Shown here piece by piece: positions 1-7,618 of a DNA stretch of 34,807 nucleotides. The stretch spans positions 1 to 34,807 of the forward strand of contig JADFLH010000011.1 in NCBI GenBank assembly GCA_022564515.1, read 5' to 3'. The notes under the pieces were generated by a model. The model saw only the letters and a list, made by a program, of their open reading frames with translations, had not been told where the DNA came from and ran no database searches. Position numbers and translations under genes: made by a program. The first letter of the stretch is position 1; every line of letters starts with the position of its first letter. Source of the stretch: Nitrososphaerota archaeon. GTDB lineage: Archaea; Thermoproteota; Nitrososphaeria; Nitrososphaerales; Nitrosopumilaceae.

Positions 1-760
1 GGATGCAATTTTTGCAGCGGTTTTTGAAGCTAGCAGTCCATGGGCAATGCCAATCTTCATCATTGCAGTTCTAACTGCAGTAATCACTGCATTTTACACA
101 ACTAGAATGATTGGAATGGTCTTCTTTGGACCAAAGAGCAAACATATTGAAAAGATGGAAAAAGAAGGACATCACATCCATGAAGCTCCTCGTTCGATGT
201 GGATACCTTATGGAATCTTGGCAACTCTTACAATTGGAATTGGTATAATTGGATTTTCTGCAGAAGAGGGAATACGTGAACTGTTTACTGAATATCTTGA
301 TAATTCATTTGGAATTCATACAGTTCGTGTTGCTGTAGAATCTTCTGGATTGCCAGGTGTTTTGGCCGGTCTTAATCCAATCGCCCTAGGTGCATCTTTA
401 GCTGCATTTGCAATTGGGTTTGGACTTGGTTACATATTCTATATTGGTAGGTGGGTTAATCCAACCAAGTTTGTAAATTCTAATATTTTCTTCTATGCAA
501 TTCACAAATTTCTTCTCAACAGATGGTACCTCGATTCATTAATCTATTGGGTCTTTGTCATTGCGCCTTTATGGCTTGCTAGAGGGGTATCAAGATACTT
601 TGAACGAACGGTAATTGACCTTGGAATGAACCTCGGACTAGAAAAAACAGTAAGATGGAGTGCAAAAGTCATCCAGGGAACAGAGACAGGCGTTGCACAA
701 TCATACCTATTCGTATTCGGAGCAGGAATTCTCTTTGTGGTATTGATGTTGTTGGTATAA
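1..760 (+). CDS. nuoL: NADH-quinone oxidoreductase subunit L, C-terminal part
   Basis: The reading frame is open from the first bases of the window (codons in frame from position 2), so this is the 3' part of a longer gene. The visible product is hydrophobic, with several membrane segments and a Phe-Phe-Gly-Pro stretch followed by a His-rich loop, as in the C-terminal region of the antiporter-like subunit L of complex I. It ends with a long amphipathic region and a last membrane helix, also typical of NuoL. nuoN follows 12 bases later on the same strand, so both belong to the end of a nuo operon. The role is proton pumping in the membrane arm. In ammonia-oxidising archaea complex I lacks the NADH module and is thought to run with another donor or in reverse. 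The identification is firm; the true start lies outside the window. Confidence 0.93.
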   Translation, partial: DAIFAAVFEASSPWAMPIFIIAVLTAVITAFYTTRMIGMVFFGPKSKHIEKMEKEGHHIHEAPRSMWIPYGILATLTIGIGIIGFSAEEGIRELFTEYLDNSFGIHTVRVAVESSGLPGVLAGLNPIALGASLAAFAIGFGLGYIFYIGRWVNPTKFVNSNIFFYAIHKFLLNRWYLDSLIYWVFVIAPLWLARGVSRYFERTVIDLGMNLGLEKTVRWSAKVIQGTETGVAQSYLFVFGAGILFVVLMLLV

Positions 761-772
761 GGTGATGAAAAA

Positions 773-2257
773 ATGATAGACTTTACATCGACTCCAATGG
801 TTATAGTTGCAATACTAGGTACGGTTGGAATTGTACTGCCACTAATCAGCATAGCAAAAAAAGAAAAAGGCTCAAATTCATTTTATGCTACAATAGCACT
901 GGCTGCCTTAATTGTTTCAATTGGATATGTTATCTATCAGATTGTGAGTGATCACGTTTTACCGTCTGCACTATTTTCAGAAGACGTTCTTGTTGATGAT
1001 ACATTTGGTGGATTCTTTGCAATTGCAATGTTAATTGTTGCAATCTTCACAACGGTTGGCTCATACAATTACATGAGAAACAAGAATCATCTAGCTGTCT
1101 ACTACTCTTTAATTCTGTTAGCATCACTTGGTATGGTACTCATTGCCTATGCAACAGATCTTGTGATGCTTATAGTTGCATGGGAATTGATGAGTATTCC
1201 AACTTATATCCTAGTTGGATTTATGAAAAAAGACCCAAGTTCAAACGAAGCGGCACTCAAGTATTTTTTGTTCGGAGCACTGGCATCCGCAATCATAATT
1301 TATGGCATATCAATTGCTTATGGTCTAACAGGCTCAACCAACATTGGTGAAGTCATTAACGGATTTGCAACACTTGATTCTACTATGGTGCCATTGGCAT
1401 TATTGTCAGTTGGTATGTTTATTGCAGGGTTTGGATTCAAGATGGGGCTTGTTCCTTTTCACATGTGGCTTCCAGATACCTACGAGGGAGCCCCTCCAAC
1501 AATTGCAGCACTTTTAGCTGCGGGAACAAAAAAAGCTGGATTTGCAGCAGCAATTAGAGTAATTGTTGTTGGGGCTGTTGCCCTCAACTTGGATTGGACA
1601 TTTGCGCTTGGAGTAATTGCTGTAATGACAATGACTGTGGGAAATGTTGCGGCAATTATGCAAAAGAATCTCGCAAGAATGCTTGCCTATTCTAGCATAG
1701 GACATGCTGGATACATTTTGATTGGTCTTTCAATTGCACCATTTTCAGAGATTGGTCTTCAAGCATCATTATTCCATATCATGAATCATGCAGTCATGAA
1801 GGGTTCTGCCTTCATTATTGTAGTGGCACTTGTCACAACCTTGGCTTCATCCCATATCGATAAGCTTAAGGGACTAGGTAGAAAGATGCCTATAACTGCT
1901 TTAGGATTAACAATCTCACTTCTTGCATTGGCAGGTATCCCACCACTAAATGGATTTTGGAGTAAATTGATGTTATTTGGTAGTGCAATAGACGCAGGAC
2001 CAATAGTACCATGGGCTCCTTGGCTTGCTATAGCTGGTGTTCTAAATAGTGCTTTGTCATTAGCTTACTACGGTTGGATTATTCGAAAGATGTACTTTGA
2101 AGGAGAAACAGAAAAAAGAATTGCAGAACCAAAATCTGTATTAGTAGTAGTAATTTTTTCAATAATTTTCATAGTGGGAATAGGCATTTATCCAGATCCA
2201 ATGATACAGTTTGCAGAAATCGCTGCACCCACACTAACGTTAAGCGCTTCCCCTTAA
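773..2257 (+). CDS. nuoN: NADH-quinone oxidoreductase subunit N
   Basis: A 494-residue protein with about 13-14 predicted membrane helices, close to the usual length of NuoN. The central region carries the antiporter-family signature: a Trp-Glu-Leu motif near residue 137 with the conserved membrane glutamate, then a Glu-Ala-Ala-Leu-Lys-Tyr-Phe motif typical of subunit N, then a Lys/His-containing stretch (MGLVPFHMWLPDTYEGAP). It starts 12 bases after nuoL and is probably co-transcribed as the last gene of the operon. Its 3' end overlaps the convergent prenyl synthase gene by 18 bases. The paralogue NuoM is the main alternative, but the EAALKYF motif and the position after nuoL favour NuoN. 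Confidence 0.9.
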   Translation: MIDFTSTPMVIVAILGTVGIVLPLISIAKKEKGSNSFYATIALAALIVSIGYVIYQIVSDHVLPSALFSEDVLVDDTFGGFFAIAMLIVAIFTTVGSYNYMRNKNHLAVYYSLILLASLGMVLIAYATDLVMLIVAWELMSIPTYILVGFMKKDPSSNEAALKYFLFGALASAIIIYGISIAYGLTGSTNIGEVINGFATLDSTMVPLALLSVGMFIAGFGFKMGLVPFHMWLPDTYEGAPPTIAALLAAGTKKAGFAAAIRVIVVGAVALNLDWTFALGVIAVMTMTVGNVAAIMQKNLARMLAYSSIGHAGYILIGLSIAPFSEIGLQASLFHIMNHAVMKGSAFIIVVALVTTLASSHIDKLKGLGRKMPITALGLTISLLALAGIPPLNGFWSKLMLFGSAIDAGPIVPWAPWLAIAGVLNSALSLAYYGWIIRKMYFEGETEKRIAEPKSVLVVVIFSIIFIVGIGIYPDPMIQFAEIAAPTLTLSASP

Positions 2258-3097
2258 TACAGTAAATTTAATCAATTCTTCTAGATGCAGTTTTGCATCA
2301 TTCTCTTGAATTTTTCTCAAACCTATTTTAGCTCTTTCAGAAAAGTCTTTTAACAATTCTTCCATTTTGTCAAAAACAACTCTAGGATCATTACTCTTTT
2401 TGATTAAGAGATTGAATAATTTGTCCTCATTTTTCCAATCCCAAAGATCATCTTTAATCTGATAGGCAATTCCAATATTTTTTCCGTACTCTGTTAAGGC
2501 TTCAATTTGCTTTTCTGTTCCACCACCCATTACGGCTCCAAGTCTTGCAGCTACCTCAAAAGCAGTAGAGGTTTTGTATTCTATGACTCTGAGATAGTCA
2601 TCAAAGGTAACGTCCTCACTTGTTCCAAGCCTTCCTTCAATAATTTCACCTTCGCTCATTAACATTGCAGTAGTCGCCAAGTCTTTTGTAATTCTTGGAT
2701 TGTTTAATCGGGACGATATGTTAAGAATTAATCCTAAAACAAAATCTCCTGTAAGAATTGCTGTATTGTAACCATACTTTATGTGAAAAGGATCCTTTCG
2801 TCGTCTGAAAATCTCTTCATCAATAATATCATCATGTATTACAGATTCTGTGTGCAAAAACTCAACTGCACAAGCTGCAGAATAGGTGTTCTCATCAACC
2901 TTGCCAACACTTTCAGCAGAAAGAAGCAAAATTATGGGTCTAATTCTTTTCCCGCCTTCAAGCGCATATTTGAGGGGTTCTATAAACTCAGAATCATTGA
3001 AAAGTCCAAGTTCTGCCTCGAGAGCCTGATTAATTTTTGTGATATACTTGCCATACGTCTTTAGCAGCGGATTTATCTCAATGTTTTTCCCTTCCAA
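2240..3097 (-). CDS. Polyprenyl (geranylgeranyl) diphosphate synthase
   Basis: Trans-prenyltransferase that would condense isopentenyl diphosphate onto allylic diphosphates to make the C20 (or longer) precursor of archaeal ether lipids. Family motifs are visible in order: GGKRIRP (residues 48-54), the first Asp-rich motif DDIID (89-93), KTS/TAFE near 175-181, and the second Asp-rich motif DDLWD (216-220). At 285 residues it is shorter than the usual 320-340, and the segment after the second Asp-rich motif lacks the usual Gly-Lys-x-Thr-x-Pro signature, so the C-terminal lid is reduced. It overlaps the convergent nuoN by 18 bases. Product chain length cannot be read directly. GGPP is the expected product in an archaeon, but a longer chain for menaquinone side chains is possible. 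Confidence 0.88.
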   Translation of the reverse strand: MEGKNIEINPLLKTYGKYITKINQALEAELGLFNDSEFIEPLKYALEGGKRIRPIILLLSAESVGKVDENTYSAACAVEFLHTESVIHDDIIDEEIFRRRKDPFHIKYGYNTAILTGDFVLGLILNISSRLNNPRITKDLATTAMLMSEGEIIEGRLGTSEDVTFDDYLRVIEYKTSTAFEVAARLGAVMGGGTEKQIEALTEYGKNIGIAYQIKDDLWDWKNEDKLFNLLIKKSNDPRVVFDKMEELLKDFSERAKIGLRKIQENDAKLHLEELIKFTVLRGSA

Positions 3098-3141
3098 AAC
3101 TGCCTCGTGAAAACTCTTTAAGATTAGTAATTAAATCTTGA

Positions 3142-3234
3142 TGCTCCAGCCGGGAATTTCATCTTTTGAGAATTTGAACCCGGGATCACCGCCTTGAAAG
3201 GGCGGTATGCTTGACCGGTCTACACCACTGGAGC
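3142..3234 (-). tRNA. tRNA-Glu (UUC) with a 17-nt intron in the T loop
   Basis: Read on the minus strand the cloverleaf is complete: a 7-bp acceptor stem (GCTCCAG with CTGGAGC), D arm GTGT/GCAT, a 5-bp anticodon stem CCGCC/GGCGG enclosing CTTTCAA (anticodon TTC, Glu), and T stem CCGGG/CCCGG, with discriminator A at 3142. The T arm is interrupted. After T-loop residues TTCAAA a 17-nt segment (3156-3172) precedes the last loop T. Removing it leaves a standard 7-nt loop TTCAAAT and a 76-nt tRNA. The intron lies between positions 59 and 60, a non-canonical site. CCA is not encoded. Confidence 0.93.
3156..3172 (-). other. Non-canonical tRNA intron (position 59/60) with bulge-helix-bulge motif
   Basis: The precursor folds into a textbook bulge-helix-bulge. 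The outer helix is the T stem CCGGG/CCCGG, the central 4-bp helix is TTCA/TGAA, the 3-nt bulges are AAT and ATT, and the inner helix TCT/AGA closes on a CAAA loop. Cutting after the second base of each bulge, as archaeal splicing endonuclease does, frees exactly 17 nt and restores the 7-base T loop. The geometry is seen in the sequence; processing is inferred from the known enzyme. Confidence 0.88.
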
Positions 3235-3314
3235 CTTTCTGCATCGGGTTATTTTGTCCTTAAAATCGTTTTGAACGATAAAGATTTTTTTATTAGCTCA
3301 AATGGATTAGACAC

Positions 3315-3950
3315 ATGAATTACTTGATTAAGAGAATTGATGAAATGATCGAAGAAAGAAGTTTGTTAAAACACAAATTTTATCAAATGTGGTCTGATGG
3401 GAAATTATCATTAGAATCACTATCTGGATATTCAAAAGAATATTTTCAACTTGTAAAAGCTGTTCCATCATTCATGTCACCAATAATTCAAAAAGCTCCC
3501 GAATCTTTTGTAAATGAGATTGTATCAAATCAACAAGAAGAATCTTCCCACATTAAGCTATGGATGAAATTTGCAGAGGCACTCGGAATACCGGAAGCAG
3601 AATTAGAAAAATATCAAGGTCTTGAAAAAACTAGGTCAGCTGTTTCACAACTTTCCTCCCTGATGAATACATTTGAGGGTGGTGTGTGTGCCATGTATGC
3701 ATTTGAAAAGGAAATTCCAAAGATTAGCCAAGTAAAATTAGATGGATTAGCAGAATTTTATGGAATTTCCAGTGAAGAGGCAACAGAATATTTCAAACTA
3801 CATACAGAAGCTGACATAAGACATGCAGCAGCTTGGAAAAACATATTGGAAAAATCAAAAACTAATTCTGAAAAGCTAATTCACGTTGCCGATTCATCAA
3901 TTTCTGCACAAAACTTGTTACTTGATAGTTGTCTAGAAGCTTATTGTTAA
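3315..3950 (+). CDS. TenA/PqqC/CADD-like heme-oxygenase-fold protein
   Basis: A 211-residue all-helical protein of the TenA/PqqC/CADD superfamily. Candidate metal ligands are visible: Glu75/76 and His79 in a QQEESSH stretch, Glu131 in YAFEKE, and His163-x3-Asp167-x2-His170. The HxxxDxxH pattern and the 32-residue spacing from Glu131 to His163 match the di-metal ligands reported for Chlamydia CADD (Glu142, His174, Asp178, His181). CADD-type proteins make p-aminobenzoate independently of PabABC, so a role in the pABA moiety of C1 carriers is possible. PqqC-like or other oxidase roles are alternatives. It stands alone between two tRNA genes on opposite strands. An AT-rich stretch before the start (about 3285-3296) could hold the promoter. 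Family assignment is firm; function is inferred. Confidence 0.75.
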   Translation: MNYLIKRIDEMIEERSLLKHKFYQMWSDGKLSLESLSGYSKEYFQLVKAVPSFMSPIIQKAPESFVNEIVSNQQEESSHIKLWMKFAEALGIPEAELEKYQGLEKTRSAVSQLSSLMNTFEGGVCAMYAFEKEIPKISQVKLDGLAEFYGISSEEATEYFKLHTEADIRHAAAWKNILEKSKTNSEKLIHVADSSISAQNLLLDSCLEAYC

Positions 3951-3992
3951 TCTCTATAACATTTTATACTTAGGACATAACCTTTTTTCGTG

Positions 3993-4066
3993 GGGCCCGT
4001 AACTCAGCTTGGTAGAGTAACCGGCTCATAACCGGTGAGCCAAGGGATCGAAGCCCTTCGGGCCCA
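3993..4066 (+). tRNA. tRNA with CAU anticodon (elongator Met, or Ile2)
   Basis: A 74-nt cloverleaf with acceptor stem GGGCCCG/CGGGCCC, discriminator A, and anticodon stem ACCGG/CCGGT enclosing CTCATAA (anticodon CAT). The T arm is AAGGG/CCCTT with loop ATCGAAG, a loop also seen in archaeal elongator Met tRNAs. The three consecutive G-C pairs diagnostic of initiator tRNA are absent from the anticodon stem, and the first pair is G-C, so it is not the initiator. An Ile-accepting tRNA whose C34 is modified to agmatidine cannot be excluded. No intron. A probable C/D guide RNA starts about 50 nt downstream on the same strand. Confidence 0.93.
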
Positions 4067-4110
4067 CTGGATTTCAATTAGTTTTAAAGTAAGTAATGAG
4101 AAAGTTTTGC

Positions 4111-4170
4111 TGGCTGCAATGAAGAATCAGAGTTATATCTGAAAAATGATGTAAAGGCATTTGTCTGAGC
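4111..4170 (+). ncRNA. Probable C/D box guide sRNA
   Basis: Four boxes occur in the right order and spacing in a non-coding gap: C-like AATGAAGA (4118-4125), D' CTGA (4139-4142), C' ATGATGT (4146-4152) and D CTGA (4165-4168). The two guides are 13 nt (4126-4138) and 12 nt (4153-4164), the lengths usual for archaeal 2'-O-methylation guides. The flanks GGCTG (about 4112-4116) and CTGCC (4170-4174) can form a short terminal stem. C and C' each deviate by one base from RUGAUGA. It lies just downstream of the CAU tRNA and may share its transcript. Targets were not identified. Confidence 0.6.
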
Positions 4171-4179
4171 TGCCAAAAC

Positions 4180-4782
4180 TTAACTGATCTGATTTTTGAC
4201 GTTCTCTAAAACGTCATTAGAAATCAAATTTTGGTCGTAAAGCGAGTTGGTAATTTCCAAAATATCAGTTAAATTATGTATTTTGACTCCTTCAGCTTCT
4301 AAAGCTTCAGATGCACATTCCATTCTGTTAATAATTACAAATGCATCCGATATGACAATTCCAGCTTCTTTGAGTGATTTTATTGCATTAACAACAGAAC
4401 CACCAGTTGTTGCCACATCATCAATCATCAAGGCTTTTTTTCCTTGTTCAAAACTCCCTTCAATTAATTTTGATGTTCCATAATCTTTTGGTTTGTTTCT
4501 TACGTAAATTAGAGGTTTTACTGTTTCAGTGGCTAATGCCGATGCAATTACAAGACCGCTAGTAGGAACTGAGACTAGATAATCAAAATTTTCAAGACCA
4601 ATCTTTTCAGAAATAATGTTTTGTAACTGTTTTATCATCTTTCTAAATTGGTGGGGAAAACTGGGAACTATTCTTAAATCAACATAGTAAGAGCTCTTCT
4701 TTCCACTTGTAAGAGTAAAATCACCAAATTTGATTGCCCCTTTTTCATGCAAAAAGGTTGCAAACTCTTTTACAAACTCCAT
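4180..4782 (-). CDS. pyrE: Orotate phosphoribosyltransferase
   Basis: Catalyses transfer of phosphoribose from PRPP to orotate in UMP synthesis. The PRPP-binding motif IDDVATTGGS is clear, and the N-terminal GDFTLTSGKKSSYYVD stretch is the orotate/dimer-loop signature of PyrE. I place the start at the ATG at 4782 (product about 200 residues, the normal family length). An extension to a TTG at 4830 would add 16 Asn-rich residues that do not look conserved and would reach the start region of the divergent gene. The divergent neighbour begins about 50 bases away, so the two share a promoter region. No fusion to OMP decarboxylase is seen. Confidence 0.93.
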   Translation of the reverse strand: MEFVKEFATFLHEKGAIKFGDFTLTSGKKSSYYVDLRIVPSFPHQFRKMIKQLQNIISEKIGLENFDYLVSVPTSGLVIASALATETVKPLIYVRNKPKDYGTSKLIEGSFEQGKKALMIDDVATTGGSVVNAIKSLKEAGIVISDAFVIINRMECASEALEAEGVKIHNLTDILEITNSLYDQNLISNDVLENVKNQIS

Positions 4783-4832
4783 ACCAAAATTTACCACACT
4801 GGATTTATTTTGGTTTGTATTGTGGTTCAACT

Positions 4833-5915
4833 GTGCCAGAAATATGGTTGAATTATGGAATAACTGACGTTGTACTTGATATTCATGCCGAAAATCTAGA
4901 CCAAAACATCGATTCAGAAGGCAAAATACTGGAGGATTCTACAATTCAAGAAAAACTTGATCCCATAGTTACTTCAAAACCAAACGAGATTGTTGTATTG
5001 CATGATTCAAGGGCAAACCGAAAGGTTCTTTCTACATTGTTTTTGATGTGCGAACAAAAGTCAAAACCATTTCCACAAATTTTGGCAGACAAACACATTA
5101 TCAATATACTAAAACAAGGACTTCCAGAGGGAAGTAGTATTTCAGAATTTGGAGATTCTGATCTTTCTAATCCAAATCTTGTCTTTATTGGAGAAATGGA
5201 GTTTGATGGCTTGTTTGGATTTGAAACAATCGCCACCAGACTAATCAAAAAATTTGGTAAAGATCAAATGTTATCTGCCTACTCAAAAAGAAAGGAAAAC
5301 ATTCCATCGCCAGGTCATATAGGAGAAACAATACAGGAAGCAAAAAAATTTGCAGATAATTTTGAAATTCAAGGAATTGAGATAGTAGCAAATTCTAAAG
5401 GTGTTGTGGATTTGGAGGTAGGTCACCCAGCATCTACCATTTCTATTTCAAAGTCCTTTGAGGGATTTGCCATAAAAGAGGTTGGTCAGCACAAAACCAT
5501 GGTTATTAGCACTGGCAAAAATGCTAGTAATAATTCACTTGGAAAATCACTGTCGTCTTTGTGGAACTGTAGTTCGGCGATAAAAAATGATGGCCTTGCA
5601 GTTTTGCTTGCAGAATGTAAAAATGGTACTGGATCACAAGCACTTCAAAATTTTATTGAAGGACGGTTCAGTTTAGAACGACTAAAAAATCCAACCAAAT
5701 ATGTTGATGGAATGGAAGATCTTTTGTTCTTGACTGAAATCCAAAAGAAATTTCAGATTGCACTTGTTTCCATTCTTCCAGAATTTTATACAAAAAAACT
5801 AAACATGATTTCATTGGATAGTGCAAAACGCGTAATGGATTACATTCTCAAAACCCAAGGTCCAAGGCAAAAGGTACTAGTTGTTTCAGATGGTGCCCGT
5901 TTATTACTAAAATAA
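4833..5915 (+). CDS. LarA-like (DUF2088) protein, catalytic residues not evident
   Basis: About 360 residues from a GTG at 4833. A longer frame reaching back to 4734 runs antisense through pyrE and is rejected. The start (WLNYGITDVVLDIHAENL), the HDSRANRKV stretch near residues 57-65 and the late AVLLAECKNGTGSQAL stretch match the overall pattern of nickel-dependent lactate racemase LarA and its DUF2088 relatives. The His-rich catalytic and NPN-cofactor motifs of true LarA (such as His-Gly-Thr-His) are not visible, and the protein is shorter than LarA (about 425). No larB, larC or larE is next to it. It is therefore more likely a divergent paralogue of unknown function than a racemase. It converges with the S2P gene, overlapping by 9 bases. 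Confidence 0.6.
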   Translation: MPEIWLNYGITDVVLDIHAENLDQNIDSEGKILEDSTIQEKLDPIVTSKPNEIVVLHDSRANRKVLSTLFLMCEQKSKPFPQILADKHIINILKQGLPEGSSISEFGDSDLSNPNLVFIGEMEFDGLFGFETIATRLIKKFGKDQMLSAYSKRKENIPSPGHIGETIQEAKKFADNFEIQGIEIVANSKGVVDLEVGHPASTISISKSFEGFAIKEVGQHKTMVISTGKNASNNSLGKSLSSLWNCSSAIKNDGLAVLLAECKNGTGSQALQNFIEGRFSLERLKNPTKYVDGMEDLLFLTEIQKKFQIALVSILPEFYTKKLNMISLDSAKRVMDYILKTQGPRQKVLVVSDGARLLLK

Positions 5916-7001
5916 TCCCATTGGAGAAATTGGTGCACATAAGATTGCGAGAACAATAACAAGAATGTAAAGAAGTTTTCTGTTTTTTGATAATGGTGAA
6001 TAATCGTCAAGAGGTTGTGCACCTGGGCTACGAGAGCTTAACAATAAGATTAGCATTGCCATAAGCCAATATCCAAGCAATACAAGTATAGCCATACTTG
6101 CATAAGTTGCATATTTGTGCCATTTTTTTCCAAACAGGGTTCTTGCCATATGCCCGCCATCTAGTTGCCAAGCTGGAAGTAAATTCAAAAACGTAATTAA
6201 AAATCCAAGCCATGCAGCAAACAAAAGTGGAGTCATTAATACTTCTTGACCATCTCCTCCTTTTCCAAACATTAACAGAGTCATTGTCATCAAAAGTGGT
6301 TCTCCTCTCTCCCATTCAATCAACCTAACATTTTCAGAGAGTCCCTCGATAATTTCACTATCAATTACAGGTGCAGTATATGCACCATACATAGAGACAA
6401 TAACAGTTATTATCAAGCCAGCAATTGGACCAGCTATTGCAACGTCATACAAAATTTCTCGATTGATTGTAAGTCCTTTTGCCTGGATAAACGCACCAAA
6501 TGTTGGAATTCCGAAATATGGAATGCCAGGAATAAAATACGGCCAAGTGGTTTTTAGCTTGTGAAATTTTGCAGCAACTAGGTGACCTGATTCATGCACT
6601 CCCAAAATTCCTAAAAGTGATAATGTATAGATGCCCGCCATTTCAAGCGGATCTCCAATGTTAATAACTGTGTTAGAATCGACTGTTCTGAAATAACCAT
6701 CTATCATTACAAAACCAATAACCACCAAAAACAAAATTCGTGGCGTCCACGAAGAGCCTTTCCACCAGCTTTTTTTCTTGGGAGGAAATTTCCAAACTCG
6801 AACGTATAACCCATCAGGTATCTGTTCAAGTCTGCAAACCAGTTCAAGACTTTCCAGTTTTTGTGCTAACTGAACAAACTTTGATTTGAATTGCTCGTCT
6901 TCTATTTTGAAGTGGAGGGAATCAAGGGTTAGGTCCATTGTACTTACGTCAAAAATTGAAGAAACAATGGAGATTACTTCCTCTTGTGTTGGCTCACTCA
7001 C
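5907..7001 (-). CDS. Site-2 protease family membrane metallopeptidase (M50)
   Basis: A 364-residue intramembrane zinc protease. The catalytic HESGH is at residues 136-140 in a membrane segment, and the second signature LLPAWQLDGGH (275-284) supplies the third zinc ligand (Asp281), as in S2P/EGY-type peptidases. A soluble N-terminal domain of about 85 residues precedes the first helix. About seven membrane segments follow. The start is GTG at 7001. It probably cleaves membrane-anchored regulators or damaged proteins; the substrate is unknown. Its start is about 80 bases from the divergent acetyltransferase start, and its 3' end overlaps the LarA-like gene. Confidence 0.88.
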   Translation of the reverse strand: MSEPTQEEVISIVSSIFDVSTMDLTLDSLHFKIEDEQFKSKFVQLAQKLESLELVCRLEQIPDGLYVRVWKFPPKKKSWWKGSSWTPRILFLVVIGFVMIDGYFRTVDSNTVINIGDPLEMAGIYTLSLLGILGVHESGHLVAAKFHKLKTTWPYFIPGIPYFGIPTFGAFIQAKGLTINREILYDVAIAGPIAGLIITVIVSMYGAYTAPVIDSEIIEGLSENVRLIEWERGEPLLMTMTLLMFGKGGDGQEVLMTPLLFAAWLGFLITFLNLLPAWQLDGGHMARTLFGKKWHKYATYASMAILVLLGYWLMAMLILLLSSRSPGAQPLDDYSPLSKNRKLLYILVIVLAILCAPISPMGLF

Positions 7002-7049
7002 GGTAAATGATACAAAAGTTTCTCCATTTATTGATTTTACGGTTTAACA

Positions 7050-7058
7050 TTAAATATT
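7050..7058 (+). promoter_or_regulatory. TATA-like box of the RimI-type gene
   Basis: TTAAATATT centred about 25 nt upstream of the GTG at 7079, the distance expected for a leaderless archaeal transcript. It supports 7079 rather than 7007 as the start. Confidence 0.5.
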
Positions 7059-7078
7059 CATCAGCGTCACTTCATATT

Positions 7079-7579
7079 GTGCAGGTAATCCTTAGACAGA
7101 TTGGAGAATGTATAGTAAGAAGGGCAGAGACAGCTGATCTTATTCCAATAATGGAGATTAATTTGAAAACATTACCAGAACATTACTCTGATTACTTTTA
7201 CGAGAGTTTACTGGCAGAATTACCAGAGGCATTTCTTGTTGCTGAAATTGGCGGAAAACTCATAGGGTACATTATGTGCAAAACCGAACATGGATTTTCA
7301 AATTTTAAAAAATTAGGCTTTGTTAAAAAGGGACACGTTGTGTCAGTAGCAGTTCTAAATGAACAAAGAAGAAAAGGAATTGGTAGAGGCTTAGTTGAGG
7401 AAGTACTTATCGGTGTAAAATCAAGGAAATGTGAAGAGCTACATCTTGAAGTTAGATGTAGCAATACCGATGCTGTTAGATTGTATGAGGAGATGGGATT
7501 TATTATTATACAAAGGCTGAATGTATACTATCGTGATGGTGAAGATGCCTATCTTATGGCGATTGAATTTAATAATTAG
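7079..7579 (+). CDS. rimI: GNAT acetyltransferase, RimI/Ard1-like
   Basis: A GNAT-fold N-acetyltransferase of about 166 residues. The acetyl-CoA loop RRKGIGRGL (R/QxxGxG) follows the VVSVAVLNEQ strand, and the C-terminal Asn-x-Ala-x-x-Leu-Tyr-x-x-x-Gly-Phe pattern (NTDAVRLYEEMGF) is typical of RimI/Ard1. In archaea this family acetylates protein N-termini. The open frame extends back to 7007, but the extra 24 residues show no domain, and a TATA-like box sits about 25 nt before the GTG at 7079, so I use that start. It is divergent from the site-2 protease. Specificity cannot be read from the sequence. Confidence 0.82.
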   Translation: MQVILRQIGECIVRRAETADLIPIMEINLKTLPEHYSDYFYESLLAELPEAFLVAEIGGKLIGYIMCKTEHGFSNFKKLGFVKKGHVVSVAVLNEQRRKGIGRGLVEEVLIGVKSRKCEELHLEVRCSNTDAVRLYEEMGFIIIQRLNVYYRDGEDAYLMAIEFNN

Positions 7580-7618
7580 TTCAAAAAGATAAATAACTCA
7601 CCTCAAACTTGTAGCGCA

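Noticed and set aside
3993-4066. Initiator tRNA-Met as identity of the CAU tRNA
   Set aside because: The anticodon stem lacks the three G-C pairs and the acceptor starts with a G-C pair, unlike archaeal initiators.
4783-4830. TTG-initiated N-terminal extension of pyrE
   Set aside because: Sixteen Asn/Ser-rich residues not typical of the family; the ATG at 4782 gives the normal PyrE start and leaves a promoter gap to the divergent gene.
4734-4832. Upstream extension of the LarA-like frame (33 codons before GTG 4833)
   Set aside because: It runs antisense through the start of pyrE, has no domain similarity, and the family-like sequence begins right after the GTG at 4833.
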